64,000 nt of DNA from Prunella strophiata (taxonomy: Eukaryota; Chordata; Aves; Passeriformes; Prunellidae). Shown here one piece after another: positions 52,325 through 64,000 of the stretch (position 1 is its first letter; every line of letters starts with the position of its first letter). The position numbers were made by a program, and so were the translations under genes. The stretch lies in contig JAZBQD010000014.1 in the NCBI GenBank assembly GCA_036583965.1, forward strand, positions 46,712,990 to 46,776,989, read 5' to 3'. The notes beneath the pieces are model-generated. The model was not told the origin of the DNA. It made no database searches and saw only the letters and a program-made list of their open reading frames with translations.

Positions 52325-52540
52325 GGTTTAAAGGTTGTGTCCTTTGAAAGGATTTGAAGTAGTTTAGGTGCTTACGTTGCTCAAGGGACTTTGAGTACTG
52401 TGAGGTTTTAAGGAAGGCTAAGTATTCCAGGAAGTTTAAGAGCTTATGGCATCGTAAATATTTAAGATGATTTAAAAGGTTATGTCCTCTTTAGTATTTG
52501 AGTTGGATTAAGTGCTTATATTGCCTTAAGGACTTTTTCC
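52325..52540. repeat. Minisatellite, three diverged 72-bp copies
   Basis: The anchor 'agtttaggtgctta' recurs at 52361, 52433 and 52505 as variants spaced exactly 72 bp apart. Copies are 52325-52396, 52397-52468 and 52469-52540. Copies 1 and 3 are the most alike over nearly their whole length, including a 'ggtt(g/a)tgtcct' block and an 'aaggacttt' block; copy 2 is more diverged. The neighbouring 72-bp positions on either side do not match, so the array has three units. No open frame runs through it. Confidence 0.85.
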
Positions 52541-53134
52541 CTTTTTTTCCCTAAAAGGAACCTGGGAAATTAAATGCAAAAAAACTCCTGTAGATGCAAT
52601 ATTTGGGCTTTTTTGCATTTTTGTTTTCATTTGAGAAATGCAAAATTCTAGGTTTCAGTAGCAGCATTAACTTGACCACACTATATATGCATCAAAGATG
52701 GACAGACTCATGGAGGGTTTCTAGGAAACCTCTGGATATGAAATCCAGAAGCAATAGTTTTTAATACCTTCACAGCCTGTGCATTGAGAAATGTTTTTTT
52801 CTTCTGCTTGTTTTGCGTGATCTGCTAAAGATCAAATAGACAATCAGGATAGAATCAGATTATGGAAATACAAGTAAGCAATTTCACCCTAGAAGGTAAA
52901 GACCATCTATAATTCAATATGCAAGAAAATAGGAAGCCATTTAGTTTTACTTTGTGCTTTTGCTGATATTTTTTACTTCAGTGAAAAGGAATAACAAATA
53001 TCATAAGTCTAGGTCTCAGTGGCTTCTTTTTTTTTTTTTTTTTTTTTTAATTGATCAATATGTATATTTATTCTTGTCTTCACCAGCCTATCTGGGCCAT
53101 GTCTGGTAGCTTTGTGGGAAGCACATGAGACACC
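52541..53134. other. Unannotated stretch
   Basis: It includes an inverted repeat with 12-bp arms (AAATGCAAAAAA at 52572-52583 and TTTTTTGCATTT at 52609-52620) and a 22-T run at 53027-53048. No gene recognised. Confidence 0.55.
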
Positions 53135-53405
53135 AGCTCAAGCACTGCATCCAGCTCTAGGGTCCTGAACACAGGAAAGACTGGCCTGTCCAGAAGAGGG
53201 CCACAAAAATGACCAGAGGAATGGAACACCTCTGCTGTGAGGAAAGGCTGAGGGAGCTGGGGTTGTTCAGCCTGGAGAAGGATGGTTCTGGAGAGGCCTC
53301 ATTGTGGACTTTCCATTCTTAAAGGGGGCCTGCAATAAGGATGGGAACAGAGATTTTACCAGGGCCTATAGTAACAGGAGTAGAAGGTGAGGGTAACCTG
53401 AAGCC
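53135..53405 (+). mobile_element. CR1 LINE fragment, 3' region lacking the terminus
   Basis: CR1 blocks in order are 'gcactgcatccagctctagggtcc', 'gcctgtccagaagagggccacaaaaatgacc', 'ctctgctgtgaggaaaggctgagggagctggggttgttcagcctggaga', 'cctcattgtggactttccattcttaaagggggcc' and 'gggcctatagtaacaggag'. The element stops near 53405, before the segment that normally leads to the terminal octamers, so both ends are missing. It is inactive. Confidence 0.93.
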
Positions 53406-56224
53406 CTCATGTCTGGGCATGCTTTCATAAAGGCTGCACTCAGCCACATGGGTGGGATGAGTGAGATGTCCATAGGTTTCAAGCAAATTCACAGATAATA
53501 GTCCCAGCAAGTTAAAATATCCTGGTAGTTATGCCAGGAGTACTGAAATATTGGTGGTAGTGCTGGCTCACTCTGTCCTGGCAGTAATGATGAAGAATCA
53601 CCAACATCTGGTAGTACAATGTGTTCAAAGGGTGAGGTGGTCAGAAGTGAGCAGCTGACACCTTTTAGGCTGTGTTTGTGGCTCTCTGTTATGTCTCAAT
53701 GCAGACTTGAAAAGACAAAGACAGTCAGAGAATGGGATATATTTGATATATTTCAAAACACAGGAGTAAGCACAGCACATGGAATGAGCTAGTGTTGCTC
53801 TGTGATGCCACACAGTCAAGTGATTATGTGTTTTAAAATGGTTTTGATGTAATTGTGAGTTCACCTACTTCAGAACTAACTCACGGTTCCTAAAAGCTCC
53901 TCAAAATGTTTAAAATAGATTTTAATGTGTATACATCTTTAAATGCATTTCCTATTACTTTTGGTGTATCCCATGGAGGAAAGACCAGTGTTTTTCTGTC
54001 TTTCTGAAACTTGGCATCATTTGAAAATTTTAAAAGTACAGTTTCTGTATGAATGACATTTCACCATCCAAGTTATAAAAGAAAACACACCAGACCAGGA
54101 TGGACTCCTATTGAGCCCCATTCATAGTATCTGTCTTTTATTCCCAGTCTCTATATCAAATTTTTGAACACATTTTGTATTAGCCTTAAAATAGTTTAAT
54201 TTAGTCTTTGTTTCCTTTGCTTCTTTTTATGAGTCATCCCCTTCTTTTTATGTGTCATCCACTGCTTCTTTCCTGTTGAAAATTTTTTTTTTTCTACTGA
54301 TGGAGAAATTTAATTGGCTTGCCAAATTTTGGTCATGACAAAACTGTATTGCCAGGTATTTATTTTCTTGTTGTAAAGAAAAAAATAAAGTCTTGTTGGT
54401 CTTGGTTTTCTCAAAAATATTTCAGAAACTGAAATTAATTGAAAAATTTGTAATTTCTTACCTCCTCTTTTTTCAGCTTTTTATGACAGGGACTGTATTT
54501 TTCCCTCTTCATTTTTCTGGAGCTCCATCCATTCTCTAGAGTTCTAAAAAGTTGCTAATTCCAGTGAGGGAGTTTCAATTATTTGTCTTAGAGTCCCTTG
54601 CACTGGAGCTAAATGCCTTACCTCTTGAGGTTTAATGCAGCTGTTTATGATAATAATGGGCAAAGACATTAGTCACTGGTTTGATTTGAGTTAAGAATAA
54701 ATTTCAAAAATAAAGATAACTTAAACTCATAAAATTTCACTGATTTGCTTTTGAGTAGACATAGGTGACAGATAAGTGAAATTTTAGTGCAGTCAGGCAT
54801 TGGAAATTCTGGTTTTCTTCTGCTAGCTTCACAGCACAGGCCAACATCGTATTTTTACCTAAGTAAGCTTGGTTAGGCTGAACTCATCTGACAGCATCTA
54901 CCTTATTGCAGTGTCTTGTCATCTGGTTTCCCTGTTTTATTCTAAATTTTTGTCCCTTTTGTCACTAGTTATAGTGATCAGATTGTATTTGTCCCTTATA
55001 TTAAACGCTAAGCAAAATATATGTCCGATTCTTCTGCAAAAAACCTGATCAGCTGTTTCTTGAATTTTCCTATTGCTATTAAGGAATGTAAACAATGGTT
55101 TTTTGTTACTAATTTTTTTTAAAGTTATATTTCACTGTCTGTGTTTTGCCCTCTTGACTTTGTCCCTGTACTGTCATGTTTTTCTCTCTCACCTACTTGT
55201 GTTCATAGACCTCTACTTTCCTGAAGTTGCAGGCCCTTGAAGAGCTTATGATGTAGCCTTTTTCCACATTGACTTAGTTTGCTCTTATGCTGTAAATGTT
55301 ACTTCTTGATGGAACTGTGATCTCTCTTGAACTCTTTCTTCTTCCCTTCGAGTTACCTTTTACAGGATCTTGGCCACCAATTCATTTATCCAAGTCCTTT
55401 TCTGTAATCTTCATTGACTTTATTCTCCTAGCCTCCCTTTTCCTTCCCGTCCTTAGAAATGGGAATTCTCTCATGTTATGGTTTCTTTCAACCAAGGTGC
55501 CCTCAATTCTCACATTTCCAGTGAGTTGAAGGTTGAAGTATAATCTAAAACATTTTTTTGCTTTGAGTGCTTTCCTCAGTTTCTGTACTAAGAATGGTTG
55601 CTCACACATATTTGGATAGCCTGTATCTTGCTGTCTCCTTTCCAAAAAGATGACCAGATAGTTAAGGTTCACTGTTGTTGCCAAGTTCTTCTCATACTTG
55701 CTTGCACTACTTGGTCACAACTCCCCTATAATTTTTTACTACTTTTTTCCTGACAGGAGAAAACCAGTATGCTATTCAACAGATACAGGACTGTGCTAGA
55801 TGTACAAGCAACCAAATGTCAGCAAATATGTGAATTTATCTTTTTTTACTGCATTGGTAAACAGACTGAATTTCAGCTTATGTTTCTTCTGGCCACATCT
55901 AAAAGAAAAAACCTGTTTGAAAATTAGAGATGGTGCCAGAAACAATTATGAAAGTGATTTAAGAGCTTGAAAATTGCCTTGCAGTGAAATATTAAAGATC
56001 AGTCTGTTTACCTTATCAAAAAGATGTTTGAGAAATTACTTAATTACAGCATACCTTCACAGAGAGAAAATATCTGGTGCTCTAGAGAGCTTTTTAATCT
56101 AGTACAGAAAAAGAAAGTGTGTCATGAAGCAATTGTTTTAGCTGAAACAGAATTTATTCTTCAATAAGCTGTAAGTGTTTGGGTTCGATAATAAGGTAAC
56201 TGTCTGAAATTTTATAGTCTGTGA
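53406..56224. other. Unannotated AT-rich stretch
   Basis: No gene. It holds a 21-bp tandem duplication at 54220-54260 and otherwise unique sequence. The opposed frames at 55296-55529 and 55382-55684 overlap and show no known domain. Confidence 0.5.
54220..54260. repeat. 21-bp tandem duplication
   Basis: CTTCTTTTTATGAGTCATCC at 54220-54239 recurs at 54241-54260 with one change (A to T), a 21-bp period. It is a small local duplication with no evident function. Confidence 0.93.
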
Positions 56225-56290
56225 TATTGTAAGAAGTCAGACTTGATGATCTAATGGTCCTTTCTGACCTTAAACTCTAATTCATGAATC
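56225..56290 (+). mobile_element. Ancient CR1 3'-terminal remnant
   Basis: The sequence 'cagacttgatgatctaatggtcctttctgaccttaaactctaattcatgaatc' has the layout of the very end of old amniote CR1 elements, with a degenerate TATGAATC-type terminus. Only some 65 bp are recognisable. The upstream body has decayed or was truncated at insertion. Confidence 0.72.
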
Positions 56291-57690
56291 ATCTGAACTT
56301 CAGCAACTCTGCAAAACACATGGCCCTCTTCTTGACAACCTTGACAGCCCGCAGAAGAGAAATACACTTGGACTGGGAGGGGCTTGTAGGATAAGATAAA
56401 ACAAAGCAAGGGTGAGGGGGTAATTCCTTTTGAAATAACTATGGTTTGTTATCAGGGGATATGAAGGCAATTTCTAAATTTGGGACTGGTTTTTACTTTC
56501 TTGTTCTAGATGGAGGGCCCCTTCCAGAAATAGTTACTCTTAGTAGTTCATATATTCTTTGATTTTATTGTTAATTGCCCTCTAGATGAGATAGGTTACT
56601 CATTTGGCTAGCTTCTAGTGGACTTTGCTGGCTTTTGCATTTGGGAAAAATTCAGAATGATGATACAAGGCTTGATATCTGTAATGCAGAAACCATTAGT
56701 GAATTCTTTTATCATAGGTCGTAGTAAAAGTTTGGAGTTCTCTTTTTTGGTTATTGTCTTTTACAGTATTAACTCACTTCAGTGAGAGCTATATCCACTA
56801 CCCTTTAGCCAGTGAAGTATCAAAGCTATGGGCAACCCATTGTGTTAATTTTATTTACTTGCAGGAGCAGACGCCCCAACAGGGCATTCCTCCTGGAATT
56901 TGAAGAAAGAAAATATTCTTGTTAGGAGATTACAGACACTTATATCACAAATGTTCTAAATGAGAAACCATCAAAAACATAGCACCACCCAAGGATTAAC
57001 ATTTTGGCTTTGAAATGTGCCTTAGGCTAAGTTTGGCATTAAACTCTTCAACCCAAGGGCAGATTTCTTTTTCAGATTTCTTTTAATAGTTGTGCTTTAG
57101 GAAGTGCAAAAGGTAGACAGCATTATGCTGATGCTTCCACGCAGATTGACAAGTTTGAAATGTTTGTGTCAAGAGAGGAATGACTGGTATTAGGCAAATT
57201 TCTATTGAGTTAGGGGAAACAGTCATGAGGAACAGATTATCTCATGTTTGCTTCTCATATACCTTTCTGATTCTTCCCTCATAAGCAATTTATGAGAGCA
57301 TCTCTAAGCATAAACAATTTCTACCATTTTGGTATCTGGGTATTTAGAGTGATGTCAGCAATGAGGTGCATTTAAAAAAAATCTAGAAACAATCTTGTTA
57401 CATCCTGAAAATTAAACATCACTGATGTTATTCAAATCACTAGTAAGTGCTTTTCTTCACAACAAATAATTTCATCCTGCCTATTTTATGATTATTTTCA
57501 ACAAGCCCTTCTACTGACTTTGCTTTTGTCAATCCTGACATTTGTTTGCCTAATTGGTAAAAGTATAGTAAGACTTTGAGATGTTCCACTTAATTTGTTT
57601 GTAAAAAGCTTAAAAATATCAAAGGTAATGATTTCTTTCAGTTTTTATTTTTTAACAGATGTTAGAAACTCGTATCAAAATAGCATGTTT
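56291..57690. other. Unannotated AT-rich stretch
   Basis: Unique sequence with no gene or repeat I recognise. Confidence 0.55.
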
Positions 57691-57955
57691 TTCATAGAAT
57701 CATAGAACTGTCCTGGTCTGGAAGAGATCCACCAGAAATATTGAAACCCAGCTCCAGGCCCTGCACAGGACATCCCCAAGAGTCACACCATGTGCCCAAG
57801 AGCATTGTCCAAACACTTCTTGAACTCTGTCAGGCTTGGTGCTGTGACCACTTCCCTGGGGATCCTGCTTCAATGCCCAGAGACCCTTTGGGTGAAGGAC
57901 CTAATTCCAGATATCTAACCTAAATACTCCCTGAAACAGCTTCATGATGTTTTGT
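57691..57955 (-). mobile_element. CR1 LINE 3' end, inverted, relatively well preserved
   Basis: The plus strand begins with 'ttcatagaatcatagaa', the reverse complement of CR1 terminal octamers. It continues through antisense CR1 blocks: 'cctggtctggaagagatcc', 'gcacaggacatccccaagagtcacaccatgtgcc', 'ttgtccaaacacttcttgaactctgtcaggcttggtgctgtgaccacttccctggg', 'gaccctttgggtgaagga' and 'ctaacctaaatactccctgaaacagcttcatg'. The intact octamers and low divergence suggest it is among the younger insertions here. It is 5'-truncated at about 57955 and non-coding. Confidence 0.95.
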
Positions 57956-59710
57956 TTCTTTTGTAGTGCTTGTAAGCAGTTGCTGTGATGCCAGATTTTT
58001 TTTAGCTTTACTTGGTAACTTTTTAGAAAGAACAGCTGTGTGTCTTGCATCAAGTGCCTAGCTCTTGTGCCTCCCTCAGGACAGTCTTCTCACTCAGGCT
58101 GCAATGAATGTACTTAATGTTTTGTTGCTTTTTACATGGAATGCTTTTAAAACCCTATGAACATACTTATTATTGTGCTTTTTCCTGTCCTGATGGAAAG
58201 ATCAACAAAGAGAAACAGTGCCATTGCCCTCTCTAATTCAAAATTAATTGCAGTTTCTCCATTACTAGTTTTGCTTGCATTGGCTTGGTTTACCATGCTC
58301 TCGAAGGCCACATCATTCTTAATGCAATTATGTTCATCACTGGCAGTTCTGTGGTCTGCTCTTTGGTGTTTGTATAAGTTGTGTTAACACTGAATCTTGA
58401 CCAAGATTCATTACCACGAAGACAACTTAAAAAAACCCTCACCAAACCTAATGTTTTATTTTTAAAATAGCAGACATGTCTGTGTTTGATGCAAACACGT
58501 GAATAGCATCCAGGAGATGGCAAGGTTCCAGCTTAACATATTCTGTGATTGAGGTGTTCAAGTAGGGTGTTGCCAGTACTGAAGCAGTGCTCTTGGCCTC
58601 CCTTCTAATTCTGAAATGAAAGTAAGGTGTCACAGTTTTGGACACCCCTTTTGTAGCATCTCTAGAGCTCAGTGACACCAATGTCACACAGCACACCACT
58701 GAACAAGCTCCATGGCAAATCAAGCAGTGGGTTACAGCACAGCACGTTCTGCTGCTGAGGTAGTATCTTGTAAGAGTGAGCATCTGTCCTGCCACCTGCA
58801 GGAATGCAGCAAGAGGTGGCTGCTGACTGTCACTGATGTATGCCTTGATTCCACATAGATGTAGCAACCAGCAGGAGATGCTGACACATGTTTGGATTCT
58901 AATTCTTGGCCCCCACTAAATCTGAAGAAGCTGTAAGTCTATTAAATGCTTTCATCTGGTCCATTCTGTCCACATGATCAAGCTAAAGAGTCAAGCTCCT
59001 TTTCTTTTTTATTTTCTTTATATTTTTTATTTGTCTTGGTTTTATTTTTGGATTGTTTTTGCCATGCAGTGGGCATTGGCTCATCTTCATTTTGGATCAG
59101 TTAAGGATTGTGTTTGGACTTTGCATTCATGCTGCTCAGCTGTTCCACAGCTTGAATCTGGCTGTTTGCAGGTCCTTTCTCCTGCTCTGAAACTGGGATA
59201 TTGTGGCTAACTTAATGTGTGGGTGTGGGCGATAGGATCTTGGACAAGACCTCGGAGTTTAGGTGTGCTTTGGGACTTTGTTGGTGTGTGGACAGTTCTC
59301 CACCTCAAATCTGAATTGTAATGAAGTTTACTCTGGAACTAAATAGCTTGTGCGATTGCAATCCAAACAAAAACTACTGTTTAGAATTCAGGCGTCTTCA
59401 TGGTTGTGTAACATTTATTCAGATTTGGAAACTTTTATTTCAGAGCAGTTGGTTATGCCTCAATGTCATCTTTAGCTTCAGATATAGCTGAAGTCAGTAG
59501 TAAAAGTTCTATTAAAAAGCCTGTACTCAGTGAGTAAGGTTCATCTGCCTTTGGTTCAACAAGTTGAATACAACTATGTTCAAAACCTGGGCAGTTCTTA
59601 CTAGAACTGCAGATGCATGCAAGATTATCTGAATTGATGTGTTTGTTTTTATCAAAATAACTTTTAGTATGTGAGTTTTCATAGGGACTCTAGGTACAGC
59701 AGTGTAGGTT
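57956..59710. other. Unannotated stretch with an unexplained 139-codon minus frame
   Basis: The minus-strand frame at 58448-58867 would encode 139 residues, rich in Ser, Thr, Cys and Ala, with no signal peptide, domain or motif I recognise and no splice or promoter support. It lies in a segment somewhat less AT-rich than its surroundings, so it may be open by chance or belong to an unrecognised repeat. The rest is unique sequence. Confidence 0.4.
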
Positions 59711-59862
59711 AAGAAAATAAAAATAATATAAATAAATATATACAAATATATATGAATATATAAATAAATGTATTTAATTATATAATTATACAATTATTTA
59801 ATTATATATTTTAATTTAATATTATCATCATATTTTATACATAAATATAAATATAAATAAAA
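59711..59862. repeat. AT-only low-complexity block
   Basis: About 150 bp made almost entirely of A and T with irregular ATA/TAAA motifs and rare G or C. It is low-melting and locally self-complementary. It explains the Ile/Tyr-rich minus-strand frame at 59527-59793, which is an artefact. Confidence 0.93.
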
Positions 59863-62800
59863 GGGGGAAATGAAATACAAATTTTCAAGCTTCAGTCTTT
59901 CTCTCAGTGTGATTTTCTCCTTCTAAGTTGTGGTTTGTTTTGTGGTATGTTTTGGTGGGTTTTTTTTTCCCTTTTACAAAGGTTAAAGGATGAAAAACTG
60001 TGCTTGGGAGGACTCCTTCTACATACTCCTTCTTCTCTTTCCATAGGAATATAATTGTCATTGCACCAAAGAAAGAATGGCACTCTTTGGGTTTTGATTG
60101 GTTCATTTGTATCAGTTGTTTACAAGAAGTGATAAATGCAAAGTATAACTTCTGTAGGGAAATAGTCCTGTAAATTTTCTTTTTCCACAGCTGTTTTCGA
60201 AGCTGTGAAAAAAATGGTGCAACACTTCCATAACATTAAATTTGAGAAATAATTGCACTTGGCAGTTTTTGTTTGCAGCAATGCACGAAAGGCTGAAGGG
60301 TTTTGTACAGTTCAAAGAGCACATTCCACAGTTCTAGCAGTTGTCGGCTGCCTGCAGGGATCATTTGAATTTTCAAGGAAAAAAAGCATGAGAGTAATGC
60401 CCAGACCATTTGCTTATGTACTCTCAGCCCTGTCTTTTTAAATTTCACCTGTATGAAAAGTTACTGGAAATAAGCCATATACAGATGTGGCACACCTTAA
60501 TGTCACTTACAAGCTCTTGTGTCAAATTTCATTGCTTCTTGTTCTTTCCTATTAATACTTACTAATGTAGAGATTAATATGAGAAATAAAAATTGAGGAG
60601 TAGCATTGTTCAAGCACATGGGCATGGTGAGAGTAAAAAACATCAAAGGGGAATCCCTTTGGATCCTGTAGTTGTTTGTCAGCTTATTGCATTACCAAAC
60701 TGTAAATGGTACAAGACACCCTGTGTTACTTTGCTGTAGGAGAACCCTGGTTACAAAGGTAAATCCCCTTGTCTGGGGTGCCAAACCTGGAAAATTTGCC
60801 AACTCCTACATCACAGTGCAGCTCTGTCACTTTCCAGAAATGTGTTGACTGTCACTGTGTGTCTGTCTGAAGCTTCTGCTTATCTAACAGGAGGTGATGT
60901 GACTATTTTTACGCTACATGCCCTAATAGGATTTTTGGTGAAGTATTCCATGGTCTTTCTCAGATTTTTTGCTATTGCTAGGGGTTTATTAGTTTTGGCT
61001 GTAGATTGTTGCATAGCTCCAAAACTCCAAAGTCCTTCTGTTTTCTGTCATGTACAGAGACAATTTTGAAGCTAAGAACCCTTGCTCTGAAGCATAGATA
61101 GTTTTTGTCCCACCATTTGTGCTGGTTACATGATTTTTATTGCTGAAATCTCTCTCTCCTCCCTCCTTACAAAGTGCAGTGCCTTGAGCTGTAGTCCATG
61201 ACCTGATGGGAATTTGGGTAGGGTGAGCCTCCTCAGGCTTGGTGCCCTCCTGCCCATGTGCCTCACCTGAAACTGCATAGCTCTTCAAGATTACTTAATT
61301 GGTGCCACTTCAGTTATTTTAATAGTTAAAATCCTTAAAATACTCATTTTAGCTTTAAGAAATTAGGCTATGTCTTTTATATAGCTTCTGTAGGATGCAA
61401 ATTTTTCATTTAGAAAATAAGTTTGTTTTGCTTACTGTACCTTAGATACACAAAACCTTGGAAATGTGTAACTTAAAGTAAATCATAAGAATATCTGTCT
61501 GGGCTTGCTAAAGACAGTCAAATTGCCACCATCAAAGATTTGTGTGGTGCCTCTGAACTTTGAAGCTGTCCCTTTATGCATATTTGCTTGCTTTCTAATC
61601 TCATGTTTCCTCTTTCTCACATTTTCCCTCAACATCTATTCCTCCTCAGTCCATTTTGTGCACAGCCTACATTCACAGAAGCTGTCCTGGGCTGTACCTG
61701 CTGCAGCAGTTACTCTTTCATTTCTTCCCTTTACATCTAAACTCAGCATTTCGGAGGGTACAAATACTCTTGAGTTTCCTTCTTATAGATGTATCACAGA
61801 CATTTTACTGCATTCCTTTTTCTCAGCTGCAGTTAGGGTGTTTTAAAAATAAGACTCCAAACCACGTGTTTCTATTAATACTCATCTTGGGCACCCTCTC
61901 TAAATTTTGTCCTATTTTGTTTTGTGAAATTTTACTGTTCCAGAGTATTTTACAGCATTTTATTGTGTTCAGCATCTCTTTGATGTATCTTTCATTGCTT
62001 TTAATTAATGTAAAAGTTTTCATTTAAGGGTTTCTGTAAATTTCTTCAGTAAATGCTGTATATTGAAGTTGTAAATTATTAGAAAAATAACTGCAAAAAC
62101 ATGAGGAAACCATTCTGACTTACTTGTTTTCAAAAGTGACAGTATTGTGATATTGCAACAATGTGATATTGCATGCTAGTAAAATATGTTTGGATTAATA
62201 TATAAGGAAAATAAATTAATTAAGAACATTTCAGAAATTTAAAACTAGAATGTTATATAGCTGTAATTGGAAGGCTACTTGGTATGATACAACATGTTCA
62301 TACCAGTAGCCTGGCTAGATGTGTATGAAAAACTAATTTCCTATCCTGTATCAGTTTTAAGTGCACAGTCTTACTATATGTAATCCAGAAGAATGGTTTG
62401 GTGTGTGTATCAAATGCTTTATTTACCTCATTTGCTCTGTTAGTTGACAAAAACACATTCTGAATTAAATTCTTGAAAAACTTTTTGCTTGTTGCACTGA
62501 CTTTGCATGCTGGCTCCCTGATCCAGGGCAATCCATCCTAAGAGTATTGTATAAAGTTATTGTAGTCTTAAAAATAGAGTCACTTCTTCAGAAAAGGTCC
62601 TGTCAGGAATCCACTTCACAAATTGTTTCACTGTAAGCACATCTCTTCCTGGGCTTTGTTTTATTTTGGGGTCCAAGTAATGGAGCATGCAACATCAGCT
62701 ATGTGAAGAATGAGAATTAATTTCTGTATAGCTGATGAAGTCATTCATGTGCCATAGTTGAATTAATCTCCCCAGTCACCTGAAATGAAAAACACTTGTT

Positions 62801-63820
62801 CATTAGGCTTGTAAAATAAATTTCACAGGACATTGCAGCCCAGAATTACTGGATGTGTGCAAACAACATCCTGCACTGGACTGTTGATTGCACCGTGTGG
62901 GACATCTCTGTTTTCTCATGGGTTCATGTGATTAAACTGCACATTTTACAGCACTTTTCTTTATATCAGTGCTATAGTTTTAAGCTCAAAGTTACTGTTT
63001 ATGGAAGTTGTCAACCAAATTGAAAGTTGTGCTGTTATCTGTTGGGAATGTCCCAACATTTGCAAAGTCTTCTGTCTAAGGGGAGATAAAGGGGGCTGTA
63101 AGTTTTAGAGCAAAAAACATTTAGAGGAGTCTCTGGTGGCACAGATGTTAATAGGTGTGATTTTCAGCTGGAGGATTTTTATTGTGGTTGTTGTTTTTGA
63201 AGTTTTTGAAAAATTATTTTTAATTGATAATGGGGAATGGTTTCTTTATCCTCATTTTCATAACAAAAATACTGAGCAAGACTATGCATACAATGTCAAA
63301 ATAAATCTTTAAGTAATAAGAGAAATGAGCAAAACTGGAAATTACTGTACTGAATAAACAAATTTAAAGCCTTATTTTAGTAGTATTTTTTTAAAAGTAT
63401 CAATAATTCTTACAAATTACAAAGATTGAAAAAATATGGCTGAGGAAATCCAGCATGTTTTGTGTAAATAATTACTGTGCTTATCCAGCCTTTCAGATTG
63501 CATCAGTTCAGTAAAAGCAAGGACAACTGATTGATCTTAGATCTTCAGATTTGAAAAGGAAATTTTATAATTAGTGGAAGAGGTTATATTACCTTCCTGG
63601 TTTACAGAGTCCTGTGGAATGCATAAACAAAAAGTTGCATTAATGATCAGTTTTCAGCACAGTAGGCAAGTAACAATGGGTGGTGCAAAATGGCAACACA
63701 TGCTGAGAGGGAGCTTGGGCTGCTTCTGTGCATTAAAATTTTTCCTACCAAGTAATGACATGTAGGTGTTTTTTCATTCTGTTCACATAAAATGTGTCTT
63801 CATTATATATTGTAATGTCC
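59863..63820. other. Unannotated AT-rich stretch
   Basis: No gene or recognisable transposon. A 16-bp tandem duplication (TGTGATATTGCA at 62146-62157 and 62162-62173) is present. The overlapping plus-strand frames at 61505-62027 are hydrophobic, out of phase with each other and unsupported. Confidence 0.5.
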
Positions 63821-63854
63821 AAAAAGAAAAAAAAAGAGAAGAAAGAAAAGAAAA
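63821..63854. repeat. Polypurine (A/G) tract
   Basis: 34 consecutive A or G residues. It is simple sequence of microsatellite type. The final 150 bp of the window after it is unique AT-rich sequence. Confidence 0.9.
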
Positions 63855-64000
63855 TACAAGAAAATATTGTGGATGTTTTGGAGAATATTCCCACAAGCAT
63901 TAGAACACATTTAAATGAAGTGATGTTATACCTTCAGTTTGAGTAGCTTTTGTAGTCTGGTAGCTTCATCTCATGAAAAATATTGCAGGAACAGAAAAGG

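Noticed and set aside
61505..62027. Two hydrophobic overlapping frames (113 and 123 codons) that might be a membrane protein
   Set aside because: They are in different phases over the same T-rich DNA. Hydrophobic residues are expected from T-rich codons, and no splice or domain evidence exists.
1..64000. CRISPR arrays, operons, prophage or bacterial islands
   Set aside because: There are no regularly spaced repeats of that kind, no closely packed long frames and no ribosome-binding-site context. CR1 and SINE content shows a vertebrate genome.

Overview
The window looks like vertebrate nuclear DNA, most likely from a passerine bird. It is AT-rich and CpG-poor and has no bacterial-style gene packing. 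Recognisable transposon remnants are almost all CR1 LINE fragments, the dominant retroposon of birds and other sauropsids. At about 12.07-12.20 kb there is a tRNA-Ile-derived SINE with a CR1-type 3' tail. As far as I know this structure (the TguSINE1 type) is restricted to passerines, and it is the strongest taxonomic clue. All assignments are by eye from remembered family features; no search was run.

I found no convincing protein-coding gene, pseudogene or functional RNA gene. Open frames are short and stop-limited. The longest ones are the antisense of a CR1, GC-rich blocks, or frames with no recognisable domain. The window is best read as an intergenic desert or part of a very large intron. 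Three splice-bounded short open stretches (2450-2515, 13326-13379, 21511-21594) are listed as weak exon candidates only.

Layout: 0-2 kb carries a decayed CR1 ORF2 endonuclease fragment. 7-11 kb is a cluster of four CR1 3' ends of differing age and orientation plus a possible ancient amniote repeat. 12.1 kb holds the SINE. 14.5-14.9 kb is a GC-rich block. 15.9 kb has a 35-T run. 18.8-19.3 kb holds the best-preserved CR1 3' end. 19-42 kb is mostly unique AT-rich DNA with a T/G-only tract (26.2 kb), two small GC/CpG-enriched blocks (29.9 and 35.9 kb) and a 21-C run (33.1 kb). 42.7 kb has another CR1 tail. 49-55 kb contains small tandem duplications, including three copies of a 72-bp unit (52.3-52.5 kb), and a CR1 fragment at 53.1-53.4 kb. 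56-58 kb has an ancient CR1 tail and a younger inverted CR1. 59.7 kb is an AT-only low-complexity block. The remainder is unique AT-rich sequence.

No genes act together here and no new biological system is evident. The observations most worth checking are the SINE, the 72-bp tandem repeat, the isolated CpG-enriched blocks and the near-perfect palindromes.
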